Below, in pieces: positions 33,678 through 45,303 of a DNA stretch of 64,000 nt. The stretch is from Bigelowiella natans CCMP2755 (taxonomy: Eukaryota > Cercozoa > Chlorarachniophyceae). The stretch's first letter is position 1, and every line of letters starts with the position of its first letter. The translations under genes and the position numbers were made by a program. The DNA is taken from the NCBI GenBank assembly GCA_000320545.1, contig ADNK01001385.1, positions 5,001 through 69,000 of the forward strand, written 5' to 3'. The notes under the pieces are model-generated. The model was given only the letters and a program-made list of their open reading frames with translations. It did not search any database and was not told the origin of the DNA.

Positions 33678-35212
33678 GATGATCAATTTTTCCAGTAGCC
33701 GAACTCAAGCTCTCTGCAACAAGGGATATTTATGATGATGGTGCTACAACTGTTTTGATGGGCAACTAACGAAAGGCAACTGCCGAACCAAATTTCAAGC
33801 GGTTTTCACTTTTGTTTAGTACACGACAACATTCAATGTGGACATAGCATGTGCTACATGTTGTTTTATTCACGCAAGCACGAAGTGCACACGTTGTGTC
33901 TGTGCAAGTCTGTTGCAAGACGAGCACATCATGTCCGCGCGCGGACAGAGACAACCTGTCTATCTTCTCGCAAATGGCATCCATGGAGCACTTGTGATGG
34001 TGCCATGCATGCTAGCATGTGCAGCGTGTCCACCAATGCAGTGAAATCAGTGGCACAGCATGCCCTCTGGCCCTGCTGTGCGCGTGTGATACAGCTCATT
34101 GCTCCAGCACGTGCCAGCGCTGGAGCGTGTGGCGACTGATCAAACTGTGCGAAGTGACGAGGGTTCCAGCGCAGCTCATTGTGATCTATAGATCATTCCT
34201 GCGGAAGCAAAATCAAGTCTAGAAGTGTTTGCGTCCAATTCACCTTGATGGGCCATTCCAGCATTCCACTCTTTGGCGTGCTCCAGTCTAATGAGCAGCG
34301 CCTAACAATGCCACACGTGGTACAACCTGGTGTCAACCCCAAGCTGGCTGTTTGCGATGCTGTTCAGTTGCGTGCGAGACTTGCCATCCCGGAGCCATCG
34401 ACAACTTCTTCAAACTCACACCCTTGCTAGCTTGCTCCTCCTGCAGCTTCTTCATCTTCAGCAGGTGAGTGGACTTCAACAGAAGGTGAGTGGACTTCAA
34501 CGTCCTCACAAGCCTTTGTCTGGGTTCTTCGCTGTTTGACAATTCAAAGGGGACACTGACGATCTCCAGATCTGAGCCGTGATGTCATCATTCTTTCATT
34601 CACACATCAGACTGAAAGTGACGTCCCAATTTTGTGCAGGTCCTGCTTTGATTTGTCTCGTTGAAAACGAAAGCTAGAAAGCCAGGTTTCTCCAACTGCT
34701 TGAACCGCCCTGGCTCCCTGTGTTCTTCTTTTGCGGAAACCACCACTGCGTTCAGATGAGTGGAGCGAGCTGAGCCTCTTGAGATGCGAATTGTCAACGA
34801 ACAACCAAGTTGATCTTTCTATGTGTTCCGGTTTTCCCGACATGATGTCAACGAACCCCCCTTGGGATTCCCAGCACCAACTGAGGTGACAACGGACGTG
34901 GTGGAGGAGTCTCATCATTTCGGTCAAAAAAAGGATTGCCGCACAGTGCAATTGCAGGCGGTTTCTTGCCAGAACAGAACAGAACCTCTGTCACACAAAC
35001 AACAATTGCCAACGAGGACTCCATCAAGAGTGCATGGATGGCTGAACTACAGCAGGATCGCCAGTCTGGCGCTCCACCAAGTTCTCACCGTCAGAACTTT
35101 CACATAACAGGTGAGACCGAGCAACGAAAGCAGTAGAGGTGATCTTCATTGCTTTTGATGTGTGTAAGGCGGCAGGAACTGCAATGTAATTCATGACATT
35201 AAAAATCTTGAA
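33678..35212. other. Intergenic region with transposon-like debris
   Basis: No supportable gene. It contains a CATG/TGCA-rich island with the 12-bp palindrome at 34008 and, at 34.1-35.1 kb, GC-richer DNA with several broken open frames that look like decayed coding repeats. Confidence 0.4.
34008..34019. repeat. 12-bp palindrome CATGCTAGCATG
   Basis: Exact copy, one of six in the window. Confidence 0.9.
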
Positions 35213-38200
35213 ATGAAGAAAAACATCCTCTGCATGTGCATCGTGGGTCAGAGAGGTATGAAAGATTTAATTGTGGAATTCATCAATTGTTGTTCTGAAT
35301 ATGTATCATGTAATATTATGCAGTTTGGATTGCTTCAGAAGATGGTTCATAAATCTAAACAAAGATGCACTGTTCAAATGTTTAGCGTTCTAATGCGAAT
35401 GTTACGCAATTAGGTTCTGTATACATTTTGTGTGTTAACTCCGGAGAAATAGTTGTAAGTGATTCAATTTGTGTTTTACAAATGGTCCCCTAAATCTAGA
35501 TAAAAGGCATCCAACTAAGTTTCACCTCTCATGAACTAATGATATTTCAAGGCTGAGCTTCGTGGAGATTCAGTTGTCAGAAGAGTTGCATCGAATTCAA
35601 GGGCATTGCCAGAAGAAAAAGTCTCAAATAATAAAGCTTTCCATGTGAATGCAATTGCACATCGGAAGGGAGCCATTGACGTTCTTCTCGGTTGTTCCGA
35701 TGGGTCAGATTCTTTCGCAAGAATTTTGTGAGAGTTACAAATCTTATGCTTGTGAATACGTCATGGACTTTCGAGCATGTAGTACTGCGATATTTATTTG
35801 GATTTTATGCACAGGTTTCTTCGATGGTATCGACCATCGGTTGATATTAATTCGCCGTCAAGCTTCGACTATCAATTAGTGCAGAAAAAGCTCTTACATG
35901 GATGTGAAATTCGATGTGTTGTGAAAAGTACGGTTATCGACGATAACGGACAATGTTCCTTTTGGACTGCAGGTAAAAGAAGAACGAAGAAATTATCTAC
36001 TCGATTTCTCTTTCCGAACAATTTGTATTATAGGCGACGATGGCCAAATTATCGAAAATGGCACTAGGAAAGTAGGCGTAGGTCTCTTACTCGTAAACAT
36101 AAGATACACCGTTTATTATTTTCTCTAAGAATCTAATTTTCCCATTGTTCTTGCGATTTAGGTAACAATGTTTGCATAGCAGCACTATTCCATGATCCTA
36201 AGACAAACCTTCTCTGGTCTGGAGCAAAAGGGAGTATCCAAATTTGGAAGGCAATGCGACTCTTTAAAGACTACATGTATCTGAAATTCTGAGATTAATG
36301 CCTATTGTATCTTTAAAAGGTTCCATTCGTTGACGAAAGTATTTCAAAATTTCTGGATAGAGACAAAAATGAAGTGGATTCTAGATTGAGTGACAATTTA
36401 CACAGAGTTGAGATTCAAGATGTTCATCATGGCACAGATGTGAGATGTATGATAGGAACTGAAAAACATGTATGGACTGGAGGACAGGATGGCGTTGTTA
36501 CAGGTGTACGAGAATATCAGCATTTATTTCTAAGTCAGCGGATATCAATATATTTGCAGTATGGGATCGAAAGTCCATGCAGAAGATAGTTGAAGTGAAG
36601 GCACACGAAAAGTTTGGAGTTACATGTATGGCACAGGTAAAGTAAAGCAGATTCGCTTTCTTTAAATTATATCAATGTCATTTTCTTCTAGGCAAATGGA
36701 CTTGTTTGGACCGGGGGATCTCATGGTATCTATCGTGTTAATTAAGAAAATATTAATAAACCAGAAACAAATATCTTAGGGATATCAATCTGGAGTGCCG
36801 CGACCTTTGACTTAGTTGATAAGTTATCCTTACCTAAAGGCAACGTTACATGTATAAAAGCTTATGAAAAAGGGTACTATGACTACTATATATTTTCATA
36901 TCAATTTTAACTTTTTATGATCGAGCCTCCTAATGATAAACACATAATCGCAGCATGTGGATTGGGTCAAAATCCCATGGACGCTGCTACATTTACAGAA
37001 TTGACTCTTTAACTGCGACCTTTCATAGAGACTCCAGCTCGAGAGGTCCGTCAGTGGAAAGAAATTCTCTGAATAATTATGAACAGGGAATGAACTTAGA
37101 GGTCGAGAGGCATAAGAAAGTGCCGAAAAAAAAATCAACGTTGCAGCAGGAACAAGAACAACATTTTGCACTACAAAATTTAAAACCCCGAATGAGTACG
37201 AAAATTGAAAAATTTAGGCAGCTAAAATGTATTTATATATTTATTTTGCATAATTACAATTGTATGTATGTCTCTGTGTAATCATATACCAATATATCAT
37301 ATGCACACACTCAGGTCTACCAGGAGAAGGTCAACCTCCAGATACCCCAGGTAAGGGACATGAAGCTATCTCTCAGAAAGGCGAGCATAGGAATACTGCT
37401 TCAATTTCAGCGAACAAAGTTACCTTTGCAGAACGTGACACTAATATAGCTGACCTCATCGTAAGAGAAAGTGCAAGCGAATCTTCCCAGCAGGTAAAAT
37501 AAAACGTGTATGTACATGTGTGGTATTCTCACTAACCATGAAATATACTTATTTTAACTTACGATATTTTGGTTATGTGGAGTAGACACATTCGACCGCA
37601 ACTACAGAATTGATTCGTAGTTTCACTGCCTCAAATTCCAGTTCGTCATGTCGAAGATGTCGTAGATTAGCTCGAAAGGCAGCATCGTATGAAAGAAAAC
37701 TAGGACGTGTGGTTATGGAACTTTCAGAGACACGTCGGGAGCGTGATTCTAATAGAGCAACTGCAGCAAGGCTTGCTGACCGCCTTGATGAAGCATTAAA
37801 GTCGGTTGCCGAGCTTCAGAGGGAAATGAAGTACATTGAAAATAATGACATTGTGGAAAACACCTTAGACAAACTAATTCAACGAGCTGGAGAAAGAACT
37901 GAAGAATTCGTATCTTCAATGGGTTGGGGAGCTGTAGGATTCGGGTCTTCGGTTGGTGGATTTCTTATAATGCACGCTCAGTCCCATTCTCCTATTTTAC
38001 ATGGAGTTGCCTGTTCAGCAGTACGTGGTGTTATTAGTAACTTTGGAACTAGACAAAATACGGAAGGAATATTGAATGTACTTCTTCAACGCGAAAGTGC
38101 TTTAGCTGCGGATGGACCCTTCATAAGAGTCTGCGCGTTACTCGGCTCTCTTGGATTTTCGCATATGTATATGCTAGCTAGTGCACAGATGAAAAGGGCA

Positions 38201-38392
38201 CGAAAAAGGCATTATAGGAAACTTTTAGGGGATGTTCAGAATGGAATGTTAATTGATCGCGAAACTGGTGAGGATCCCAACCAAGCCTTAGTTCCTTTAC
38301 TTCTTTTTACATCCGCTAGTTGGTTAGCTCTCGGTTTAACTCTTGGATGGTGGACTTCTGAACAAAAAAAAAATGAAACATCCACACGCTAA
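35213..38392 (+). CDS. WD40 protein with coiled coil and C-terminal membrane segments
   Basis: Fourteen phase-consistent exons give 733 aa: 35213-35255, 35324-35344, 35414-35454, 35552-35703, 35815-35972, 36034-36081, 36162-36250, 36320-36503, 36560-36636, 36692-36725, 36780-36873, 36954-37228, 37315-37493, 37586-38392. WD-like strands recur: VWIASEDGSVYIL, LLWSGAKGSIQIW, HVWTGGQDGVVTVWD, LVWTGGSHGISIWS and WIGSKSHGRCYIYRI, about one propeller. A charged region and a coiled coil (ERDSNRATAARLADRLDEAL) follow. Then come hydrophobic stretches near MGWGAVGFGSSVGGFLIM and LLLFTSASWLALGLTLGWW before a short tail. Introns are short (mostly 55-110 nt). The intron after 36250 appears to be GC-AG. The true start may lie further upstream because the frame is open to a possible acceptor near 35175. 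Function unknown; a membrane-anchored scaffold is my inference. Confidence 0.75.
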
Positions 38393-38884
38393 TGTTCATT
38401 GATAATCAAGTAATTGGTCTGATAATTTTTCATTCATTTCAAATTACTCGCTCTAGCACTAGAGAGCTCTGGCAAGTTGAAAACACTAGAAGAGAGTGTT
38501 CATTCTTTGATTTTCTGAGTCTGGACGCATGCTAGCATGTTCTTGTTGTCTAGTCGCGTGTAGTGGTCTAGGAACAGCTTCACAAATGAGTGACAGCTTA
38601 GCTGCCCAGCTAGACAGGCCGCCGCGGAGCAATGAATTGGTTTGAAACTGTGCGCTGCGCAAAACCGAGATGAGCACTCACAAAACAATTTTGTGCAGCT
38701 TGCAGCAAGCAACATTATTAGCAGTGCGCAGTGCAACAACCCTGCTTCCTCATGCATGCGATTTAAACAATGAATGTAGTTGCATTTTCCATCAGATTTT
38801 CTTTCACATGATGGAAATAAAATCGCAATGGTGTACATGCATCTGAATCATCATGTTTGTTCAAGAGTTATGTGAAAAGCTCTT
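38393..38884. other. Convergent 3' flanks of WD40 gene and MLH3
   Basis: About 490 bp, CATG/TGCA-rich in the middle, no gene seen. Confidence 0.45.
38528..38539. repeat. 12-bp palindrome CATGCTAGCATG
   Basis: Exact copy between the WD40 gene and MLH3. Confidence 0.9.
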
Positions 38885-41415
38885 CTAATCATGGAACACA
38901 CACAAAGGAACCACAGAAGGCCTACCATGAGCACAAATAAAGGGAAAGTTACACTGTTTCAAATTATTGATGATCTTCGTGATCTGAAATGTTGATAAAC
39001 TTTTTCCAAACATGATTGCTCCACGACAAGCTTTGGACTTTAATATTCGTCTTATAGCCGGAGGACGTACACAGTTAGAACTAACTGTTCTTTTCTTTGA
39101 TAGGTTGTACATTGTGTTAAGGAAATCTTTCAGATCAGTGCTAGATAATGACACTCCCATTACAATTGGTACAGCAAAAATTAAAGCTCCATTGTAATTC
39201 ACCTTGTTAGTATCACCCTGTGTTTCATAAAGTGAATACTCAAATCCCCACTTTCTAATTTCATATTTGTGTTCTTTCATCAGCTGTGCTTCGTCATGGG
39301 TCAGGAAAAGTTTCTCTGGCGTTTCCAGTCGATGTATCTTAAGAGAGAATGTACTCTGATTTTGGTCAATTTTCTTCATCATGTCTTCTAGTCTTATTCT
39401 TTCATCCGCTGAATTGTGACATAGCTTTTGTTAGTTTGCTCCACGTGATATATTACATGCTACTACATACATACCTGCATGCTGATCAACAGCTATAAGC
39501 AATCCATTTTCTTTCACATACAGGATCAAATATTTATTGTCTACCTGTCCTATCACCCTTGAATCACTTAACATTTTTTTGGTGATCTTTGTTGATACAA
39601 TGGAGATTGGTCTATTCATAGAATGTTTTTTACTTTGTTTTGATCTCTTAAACGCAGCAATTTTGAAATTTCCGATATAATTCCGTATTGATTGAGGAGG
39701 AAGAGTAGTGAATCGAATGTCAGCTTGTCTACTATCCCAAAATCCTCGGTTCTCATCGGGAAAGTCGAGAGTAAAGTCAAAGCCTTTCACTTCTATCGAT
39801 GTATGTCTCAGATTTTCTCTAACAGGTTCCAAAATAGGTTGATTCTGCTCCCGTTTCATCGATGAAAACGGTGCCTTCGTTAATGACGTAGCAAGTTGGG
39901 GTATTTTGCATGAGAAAGAAAAATTGTCTTTGCCGTTGATTGGTAGTTCAAATTCCTCCAGGTTGATTTCATCTTTTTTAGATTTTGTAACTGAAACAAA
40001 AGAATCGTCTTTGGTACACGTTCCACGCATCTTTCCTGAGAAAATCTTGACTTGAGAACCCTTGTAATTAGAAGCTACTCTCAAAGGAGTCTTATTGACT
40101 TTGAAGGAGGAAAAGCTGGGATGAGATCGCATAAGACTTGATCTAGGATAGAATGTTGATGTTGAAAACAGTTGTAATTCTCTATGCTTGGAAATAATCC
40201 CTGAATGAATAGCATCGAAAATGGATTGCAAGATTCCATCTTTATTTTGTAACAAAAAACTATCATGGGAGTTTCTTGAAATACATTTTTTAGTTTCAAG
40301 CTGGAGAAAGAAGACGAAATTTCCCTTCTCATTAGTATTTCCCAACGATGATGGTTTACTGTTATTGACCGTCTTTAGCCCAGGTTTCTCCATTACTATA
40401 AGTTGCTTTCGATAGTTGCTGAGAAGTAAGCAAACAAATTGCGAAATATCGTGGCCTCGAGAGATTGAATAGCCATTAAGATAGATAACTTGTCGTTCAC
40501 TCGATGCTATGACTACAGATGGAGAGAGTAAAACGCCTTGAATTGAACAGCAATTGTCATTGATAAGGTTTCCAAAAACATCAAGAACATATCGTGAAAA
40601 TAGGGATCCTAGAATATCTTCAATTCGAAGGGAGCTTGTATCTCGTTTCGGGAGGAAAATAGGTTGACGATCCTTAATCTTAAGAGTGAAGTATACCCAA
40701 TGGAATATGATTGATATGTTTTCAAAGGATCTGATGCATAAGGACAGATTTGTTCGGTTGAATTTTCAGCAAGAAGAAGGATATATTACGTTATCATTAA
40801 AATTCACATCACCGACGCATCTTCTTCAGAGTATTATCTTTGTTATAAATCATCTTTCTTCGGATAGGTAGTTGAAAATATAAATCTTCGATCTAAAAGG
40901 GAATATTTTGTAAGCTTATGTATGATGTACGAAAAGGTAATGCTCGAATTTAACCAAGCCATCATTGCCTCTGCCATCTCAACCTTAACTGTAGTTCCAG
41001 AAGATTCAACTTGAGGTAATGAGCGTTCCTTCATTATCTTGTTCCCACGCACAATAATTTCGAATCCGTGGAGCTCATTTTCAGGATAGCTGCGTATTGT
41101 CATGCAACTGAGGGTCGCTAGATGAACAAGGCTTCCAGTTTGGTCATAGACAGAATTAGTTTTCGGGAATAAAGATGATATAAGCTTGGCCTTCGAAATA
41201 CCTCTGCCATTGTCCACAATGCGAATGTCACCATTTGACAAATCTTGAGATCTGTCATCCATATGCAAAATGACTTCGACCCTCTGAGCACCTCCTTGAA
41301 CGCTGTTCTGTATGAGCTTGACTAATATGTCAGCTGGTTCTCGGAATATCTGTGATGCGGAAAGAAAATTCGCGGTAGCTCTTGAGAGCCGTTTGATGGA
41401 CGTTGGAGCGGACAT
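38885..41415 (-). CDS. MLH3: DNA mismatch-repair protein MLH3 (MutL homologue)
   Basis: Four exons: 40984-41415, 40813-40892, 39475-40730, 38885-39408, giving 763 aa. The N-terminal GHKL ATPase is present: FREPADILVKLIQNSVQGGA (motif I; first Asn of the metal site in LIQNSV), DNGRGI (motif II) and SGTTVKIEDLYFQLPIRRK (motif IV and entry to the transducer domain). The transducer has QVIYLNGYSI. After a variable linker the C-terminal domain has the endonuclease motif DQHAADERIRLE, matching DQHA(X)2E(X)4E, plus ACRGAIMFG and the end motif CAHGRPSVVPL, which identify MLH3 rather than MLH1. With MLH1 it nicks DNA in mismatch repair and resolves meiotic crossovers. The ATPase motif III region looks changed (KTNSVYDQTGS). 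Head to head with EB1. Confidence 0.92.
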
Positions 41416-41834
41416 TTCAAGTTTTGACGAAGCTTGAAGATAATGAAGACCGCCTTTAGAAAAAAGCAGGACATTTTACCCCTACGTCTTTGGGATTCTC
41501 AACATAAGCTTTCATTGGACATTTATTGTGTCGCAAGACGAGAAATCCAGTCGCTGAAGAATTTGCGTGTTCGTAATCAACGGAAGAATTGCTGTGCAGT
41601 CTGGTCCTGAGACAGCACAAAAAGCCTTCATTTTTCGAATATTGCTTGTATCATCAAACATACTTTTTCGGAAAAGGAAAAAAAATATTTGAGAAACGCA
41701 GGAACAAAGATACCCAAAATCTGTTTGGACAGTTTGGGTAAGGTGGTGAGGTGACCACAAAATCTTCCTTTTCTGCCACTTCACTTGATCTAACGGAGAG
41801 GGGGGCCTATTCTTTTGCTCTAACCCACCAGATC
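41416..41834. promoter_or_regulatory. Short divergent promoter region MLH3/EB1
   Basis: Only 419 bp separate the two chosen start codons, so both promoters must overlap here. No TATA box or defined site was recognised. If EB1 starts at 41751 the gap is shorter still. Confidence 0.4.
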
Positions 41835-43334
41835 ATGTTCGAAGATATTGAGAGGAAAAAGAAAGAAAACCCTGGAATTCTTGGTGAAGCATACTTTGTT
41901 GGAAGACGTGCATTACTTGCATGGTATCATGTCATTGTTAACCAGAATACATGTAATTCGTATTTCTAAAGACCTCTTTGACTGTAGTTAATAATTATTG
42001 CCAGGGTTAATGAGCTATTAGATGAGGAATATACTAAAGTTGAGCAAATGGCGTCTGGTGTTGCTTATTGTCAGGTCGGTAGTGCAACAAAAATTACAAA
42101 AACGAATAAATCTTCTGATTTGCTCAAACTTTTAATGCAGATACTAGACGCGATTTTTCCGGGAAGGGTGCCCATGTCAAAAGTTTTGTTCAAGCCAAGA
42201 AACGATGGAGATTGGGTTAAAAACTTTAGAATTCTTCAGAAGGTCTTCGACAAAGAAAATGTTACCAAGCCTATTCCAAGTACAGTACTAAGAGTATTAT
42301 AACTGCAAAAAACTTGCACCTCTCATAGCTCAATACTTTTTCTAGTCATGAAACTGATTAAGGCAAAGTATCAGGACAATCTAGAGTTTATGCAATGGAT
42401 GAAGGTACAAAGTATAAAATGGAATTGAGTGTATTACTATAATACTGTGTTATATGTTACTTGCAGAACTTCTTTGACGTGAGACACAGCGGAGAGCCAT
42501 ATGATGCTGCAGGAAGAAAAAGAGCGGCACTTAAGAAACAAAAAAGTGGCAAGTAATGGTCCATCGATGGGATGTTTAGAAAATGATGAATATATGAACT
42601 TTAAAAGTCTACCTGCAACTGAATATAAATATCGTTGAAGGTCTTCAGCTCCTCCAAGCCCTTTTAAGTCAAGATCTCTAGCGCGTAAAAAGGAATCCAA
42701 GTCCCAAAATGGGACGCCAAAAAAAACTTCCAGTTCTAGAACTCCTCCACGATCTGCATCGGGTTCAAGAAGGCCTAATTCGGGCAGTACAAGGCCTACT
42801 TCTGGGACGAAAAGAAGCACAGGAAAATCAGCACGCGCCAGATCTCATGAGGGGAGCATCAACCTGCTGAAACAAAAAATTGAAGAAATGACTGTTCAAC
42901 TAGAGGATCAAAACGAGCATATCGAAGTTCTTGAAAAGGTACACTTCATTGACATGAACGAATTTCCATGTTCTACCAATCAGTCTCCCACAAAAGGGTA
43001 TGATCTGAACATAGGTCAACTAATCATATTGTACCCACCCCGGTAAAATAGGAGCGTATGTTCTATTATGGGAAACTACGGGAGATTGAGGAATTACTAC
43101 AGGTCTACATACAACCCATGCGTTATTTACAAAAATAATTATTTGCATCAAAATTAGAGTGATGAAGAACTCGAAAAGCAAAATATATTGGACATCCTAT
43201 ATCGCACCGATGAAGAAGGAACATTTGAAACGCCAGTTGATGATGAACTTGAAGCTGAAGAGGAACCTATTGACAGTGAAGAGGCCAGGGAACAGCATAA
43301 AGAAGGATCGGCAGAAGAGGTAGAAGAATATTAA
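41835..43334 (+). CDS. EB1: Microtubule plus-end-binding protein EB1
   Basis: Eight exons: 41835-41959, 42005-42074, 42141-42279, 42346-42404, 42467-42552, 42641-42938, 43052-43102, 43158-43334, giving 334 aa. The calponin-homology domain carries AYFVGRRALLAW, KVEQMASGVAYCQILD, AIFPGRVPMSKVLF and NDGDWVKNFRILQKVF, all EB1 marks. A Ser/Pro/Lys-rich linker (SRTPPRSASGSRRPNS) follows. The EB-homology coiled coil has ERMFYYGKLREIEELLQ. The last residues are EEVEEY, the acidic EEY/F tail that binds CAP-Gly domains. EB1 tracks growing microtubule ends and recruits +TIP partners. An in-frame ATG at 41751 would add 28 residues; the shorter start fits the family better. Confidence 0.93.
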
Positions 43335-43802
43335 AATTCTTAAAGGATGTTTCAGCTCTTACAAGGATCGGTGGGTCTTCAAATATATACACATAATGAC
43401 TTTTATTTGAACATGAATAGAATGCTGGCCAAACAATGTCATTCTTTGTGGATTTGACTATGCTCGCCGATGTACTACTTCCTCTGTAATATGTACATGT
43501 ATCTCGATGTATGTTGTAAGAGTTTGAGAGGCTTATTTGCCACCAAGCCCAAATTGTGTGTACATCACGCTGGCTATTTGTCTGCGCAAGCAATTAGCGA
43601 TGTAAATACGAGCAAGCTATTGTTTTCGATACGTGGTTAAATCGCTGTCTCACACGCTAGCAGGTGCGCCAGGCTTATCTAGTCGTGGCAAAAGTCCAAA
43701 TTGTCACATTGGCCGAAATGAATGCACCAACTTGCTTGGAACACTTTGTGATAATCTAGCTAGCTAGCTAGCTAGACTTGTGAGACGGATGTAATGAACA
43801 AA

Positions 43803-44125
43803 TTAAAAATTTTCAATGGTCATCCTGATGTAGCTGTGCAATGCAGCAGCTACAGCGCTGATGTTGTGTCTGTTGGTTTCTGCCACAATGTGTTTCATGC
43901 ATGTGAAAGCATCCTCTTTCGACCGATGATGGCGCGCATTGCGCGCAACAATTCTTGAATCTTTTTCAGCCTTTGTCAGCCGTTTGGTCTCGTCGTTGCG
44001 ATTCATGATTGCGCTCATTTGATTGCGCAATCTGATTTGTTGTTGACCATGTCTAGCATATGTTGGACATTGCAGGAGATGATCCATGTCCTTCAGGATG
44101 CCACATGCATCGCACGTGGCATCTG
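43803..44125 (-). mobile_element. Retroelement C-terminal remnant with zinc-knuckle
   Basis: Minus-strand frame of about 107 codons. It begins with a C-x2-C-x7-H-x3-C cluster (CDACG then DHLLQCP), the kind found at the C-terminus of non-LTR retrotransposon polyproteins. A basic helical region and the tail SYIRMTIENF follow. No reverse transcriptase remains. Related tails occur near 2.07, 23.7, 25.2 and 47.06 kb, all on the minus strand. Confidence 0.5.
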
Positions 44126-44164
44126 TCTCTAGCTAGACTTGTAGATGCGGAATTTCATGTGTCA

Positions 44165-44176
44165 CATGCTAGCATG
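44165..44176. repeat. 12-bp palindrome CATGCTAGCATG
   Basis: Exact copy. Confidence 0.9.
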
Positions 44177-44380
44177 CACTACTCTTGTGCTAGACTTTTA
44201 CGGTGACATGGTTGTTCATCAAATTGGCTAGTTGGGGTGCACATCTAGACATGAAACACCCCCACCAGGCTAGCATGCAGGACATGTCAAAGACAACATG
44301 CAGACACATCTTTTTCGCACATCAAAGTTGCACAGCAACTGTCTAGCTGTGTTTTCTCTTAAGTGCTCTAGCAATGTGTT

Positions 44381-44400
44381 CATGCTAGCTAGCTAGCATG
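44381..44400. repeat. 20-bp perfect palindrome, extended form of the 12-mer
   Basis: CATGCTAGCTAGCTAGCATG reads identically on both strands. It equals the 12-bp palindrome with two extra CTAG steps in the middle. Confidence 0.9.
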
Positions 44401-44853
44401 TAATGACGACATCCCACATAGACATGGACCATGTGGATTGCTAGATTGGTTGAAATTGGAATGACCACATGAAACAATCTAGCAATTGCTTCTAGCTGCT
44501 CAGGCATTTGCTCGATCATTCCACACGAGCTAGCGAGCTTCACTTCTAGACTTGTAGAAGTGCGTGACCATGCGAAGCGCATTGCTAACTCTAGAGCTAG
44601 CTAGATCTAGAGATCGCATGTCACATTGCGAAGAGGTTGTGCAACGGGGATTCAAGGAACTCGGCGCTCTCATCAACAACCTGAACAGCATTGGACGACA
44701 TCGAGGTAGGACACGATTGATTTCTTAGAGCGTTTGTACAAGAAAGATGTGTATCACAGTTCATAGTTGGTTGGGAGGTTGATGCTTCGCGGACAAATCC
44801 TGCATTTGTCTTTTCAGCCTTTTTTCAATTGACGAGGTATCACTGTCCCTGCA

Positions 44854-45303
44854 TCATGATTTAGACTTACTTACTTTTATAGATCCTAATTTGCGAGACG
44901 AGGAGAACTTTCTTTGAGAAGGGGACTTTGACGTACTTTTAGAAGGGGGTTTGATCTTCTTCGAGAGGGGGGCTTTGATTTTCCTTTGGAAGATGTTTTG
45001 GGATTCTGGCTTCCTTTCAAAAACATGTTGAGCTCCGCATCTCGGATCTTTTATTCCATCTGAGCTGGAGCTAATCTCTCTGGCTTCCACTTTGTGGTAT
45101 TTTCTATCAAGAGGTTGCTGTTCACTCCTTTTTTTCTTTTCGGCTCCTTTTTTAAGAATCGCATCATAAACTTTAACGTATGAGCAGGCCTTGTCAGGAT
45201 AAGATGGAAACCTATCAGTCGCCTTGGAGTGCACCAGCTCCTCGCCTACAATGATTTCAAACTTCCCTGCACCTCTGATCACGTGTATGGATGAAATGTC
45301 CTT
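44854..45303 (-). CDS. Rdx (SelW/SelT-like) domain half with basic tail, partial
   Basis: The exon after an AG at 45304-45305 encodes about 150 aa. It opens with KDISSIHVIRGAGKFEIIVG and EELVHSK..RFP, the C-terminal half of the thioredoxin-like Rdx fold. It continues into a long Lys/Ser-rich tail (KIKAPLSKKIKPPSKS) ending in SKSKS. The N-terminal half with the CxxC/CxxU site is not visible upstream, so the gene is incomplete at the 5' end. Directly upstream and in frame is SLCHELFE, which fits the missing segment, followed by a TAG. That is either an intron boundary artefact or a break. A strong donor (GTAAGTAAG) inside the last codons means a further 3' exon is possible. Confidence 0.55.
   Translation of the reverse strand, partial: KDISSIHVIRGAGKFEIIVGEELVHSKATDRFPSYPDKACSYVKVYDAILKKGAEKKKRSEQQPLDRKYHKVEAREISSSSDGIKDPRCGAQHVFERKPESQNIFQRKIKAPLSKKIKPPSKSTSKSPSQRKFSSSRKLGSIKVSKSKS

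Larger units (their letters stand above)
43335..44853. other. Intergenic island with retroelement remnant
   Basis: Rich in gctagc and catg words; contains the 12-bp palindrome (44165), a 20-bp palindrome (44381-44400) and the remnant at 43803-44125. Confidence 0.5.

Noticed and set aside
37260-37502. Separate small ORF starting in AT-rich DNA
   Set aside because: Its end is an exon of the WD40 gene, joined in phase on both sides.
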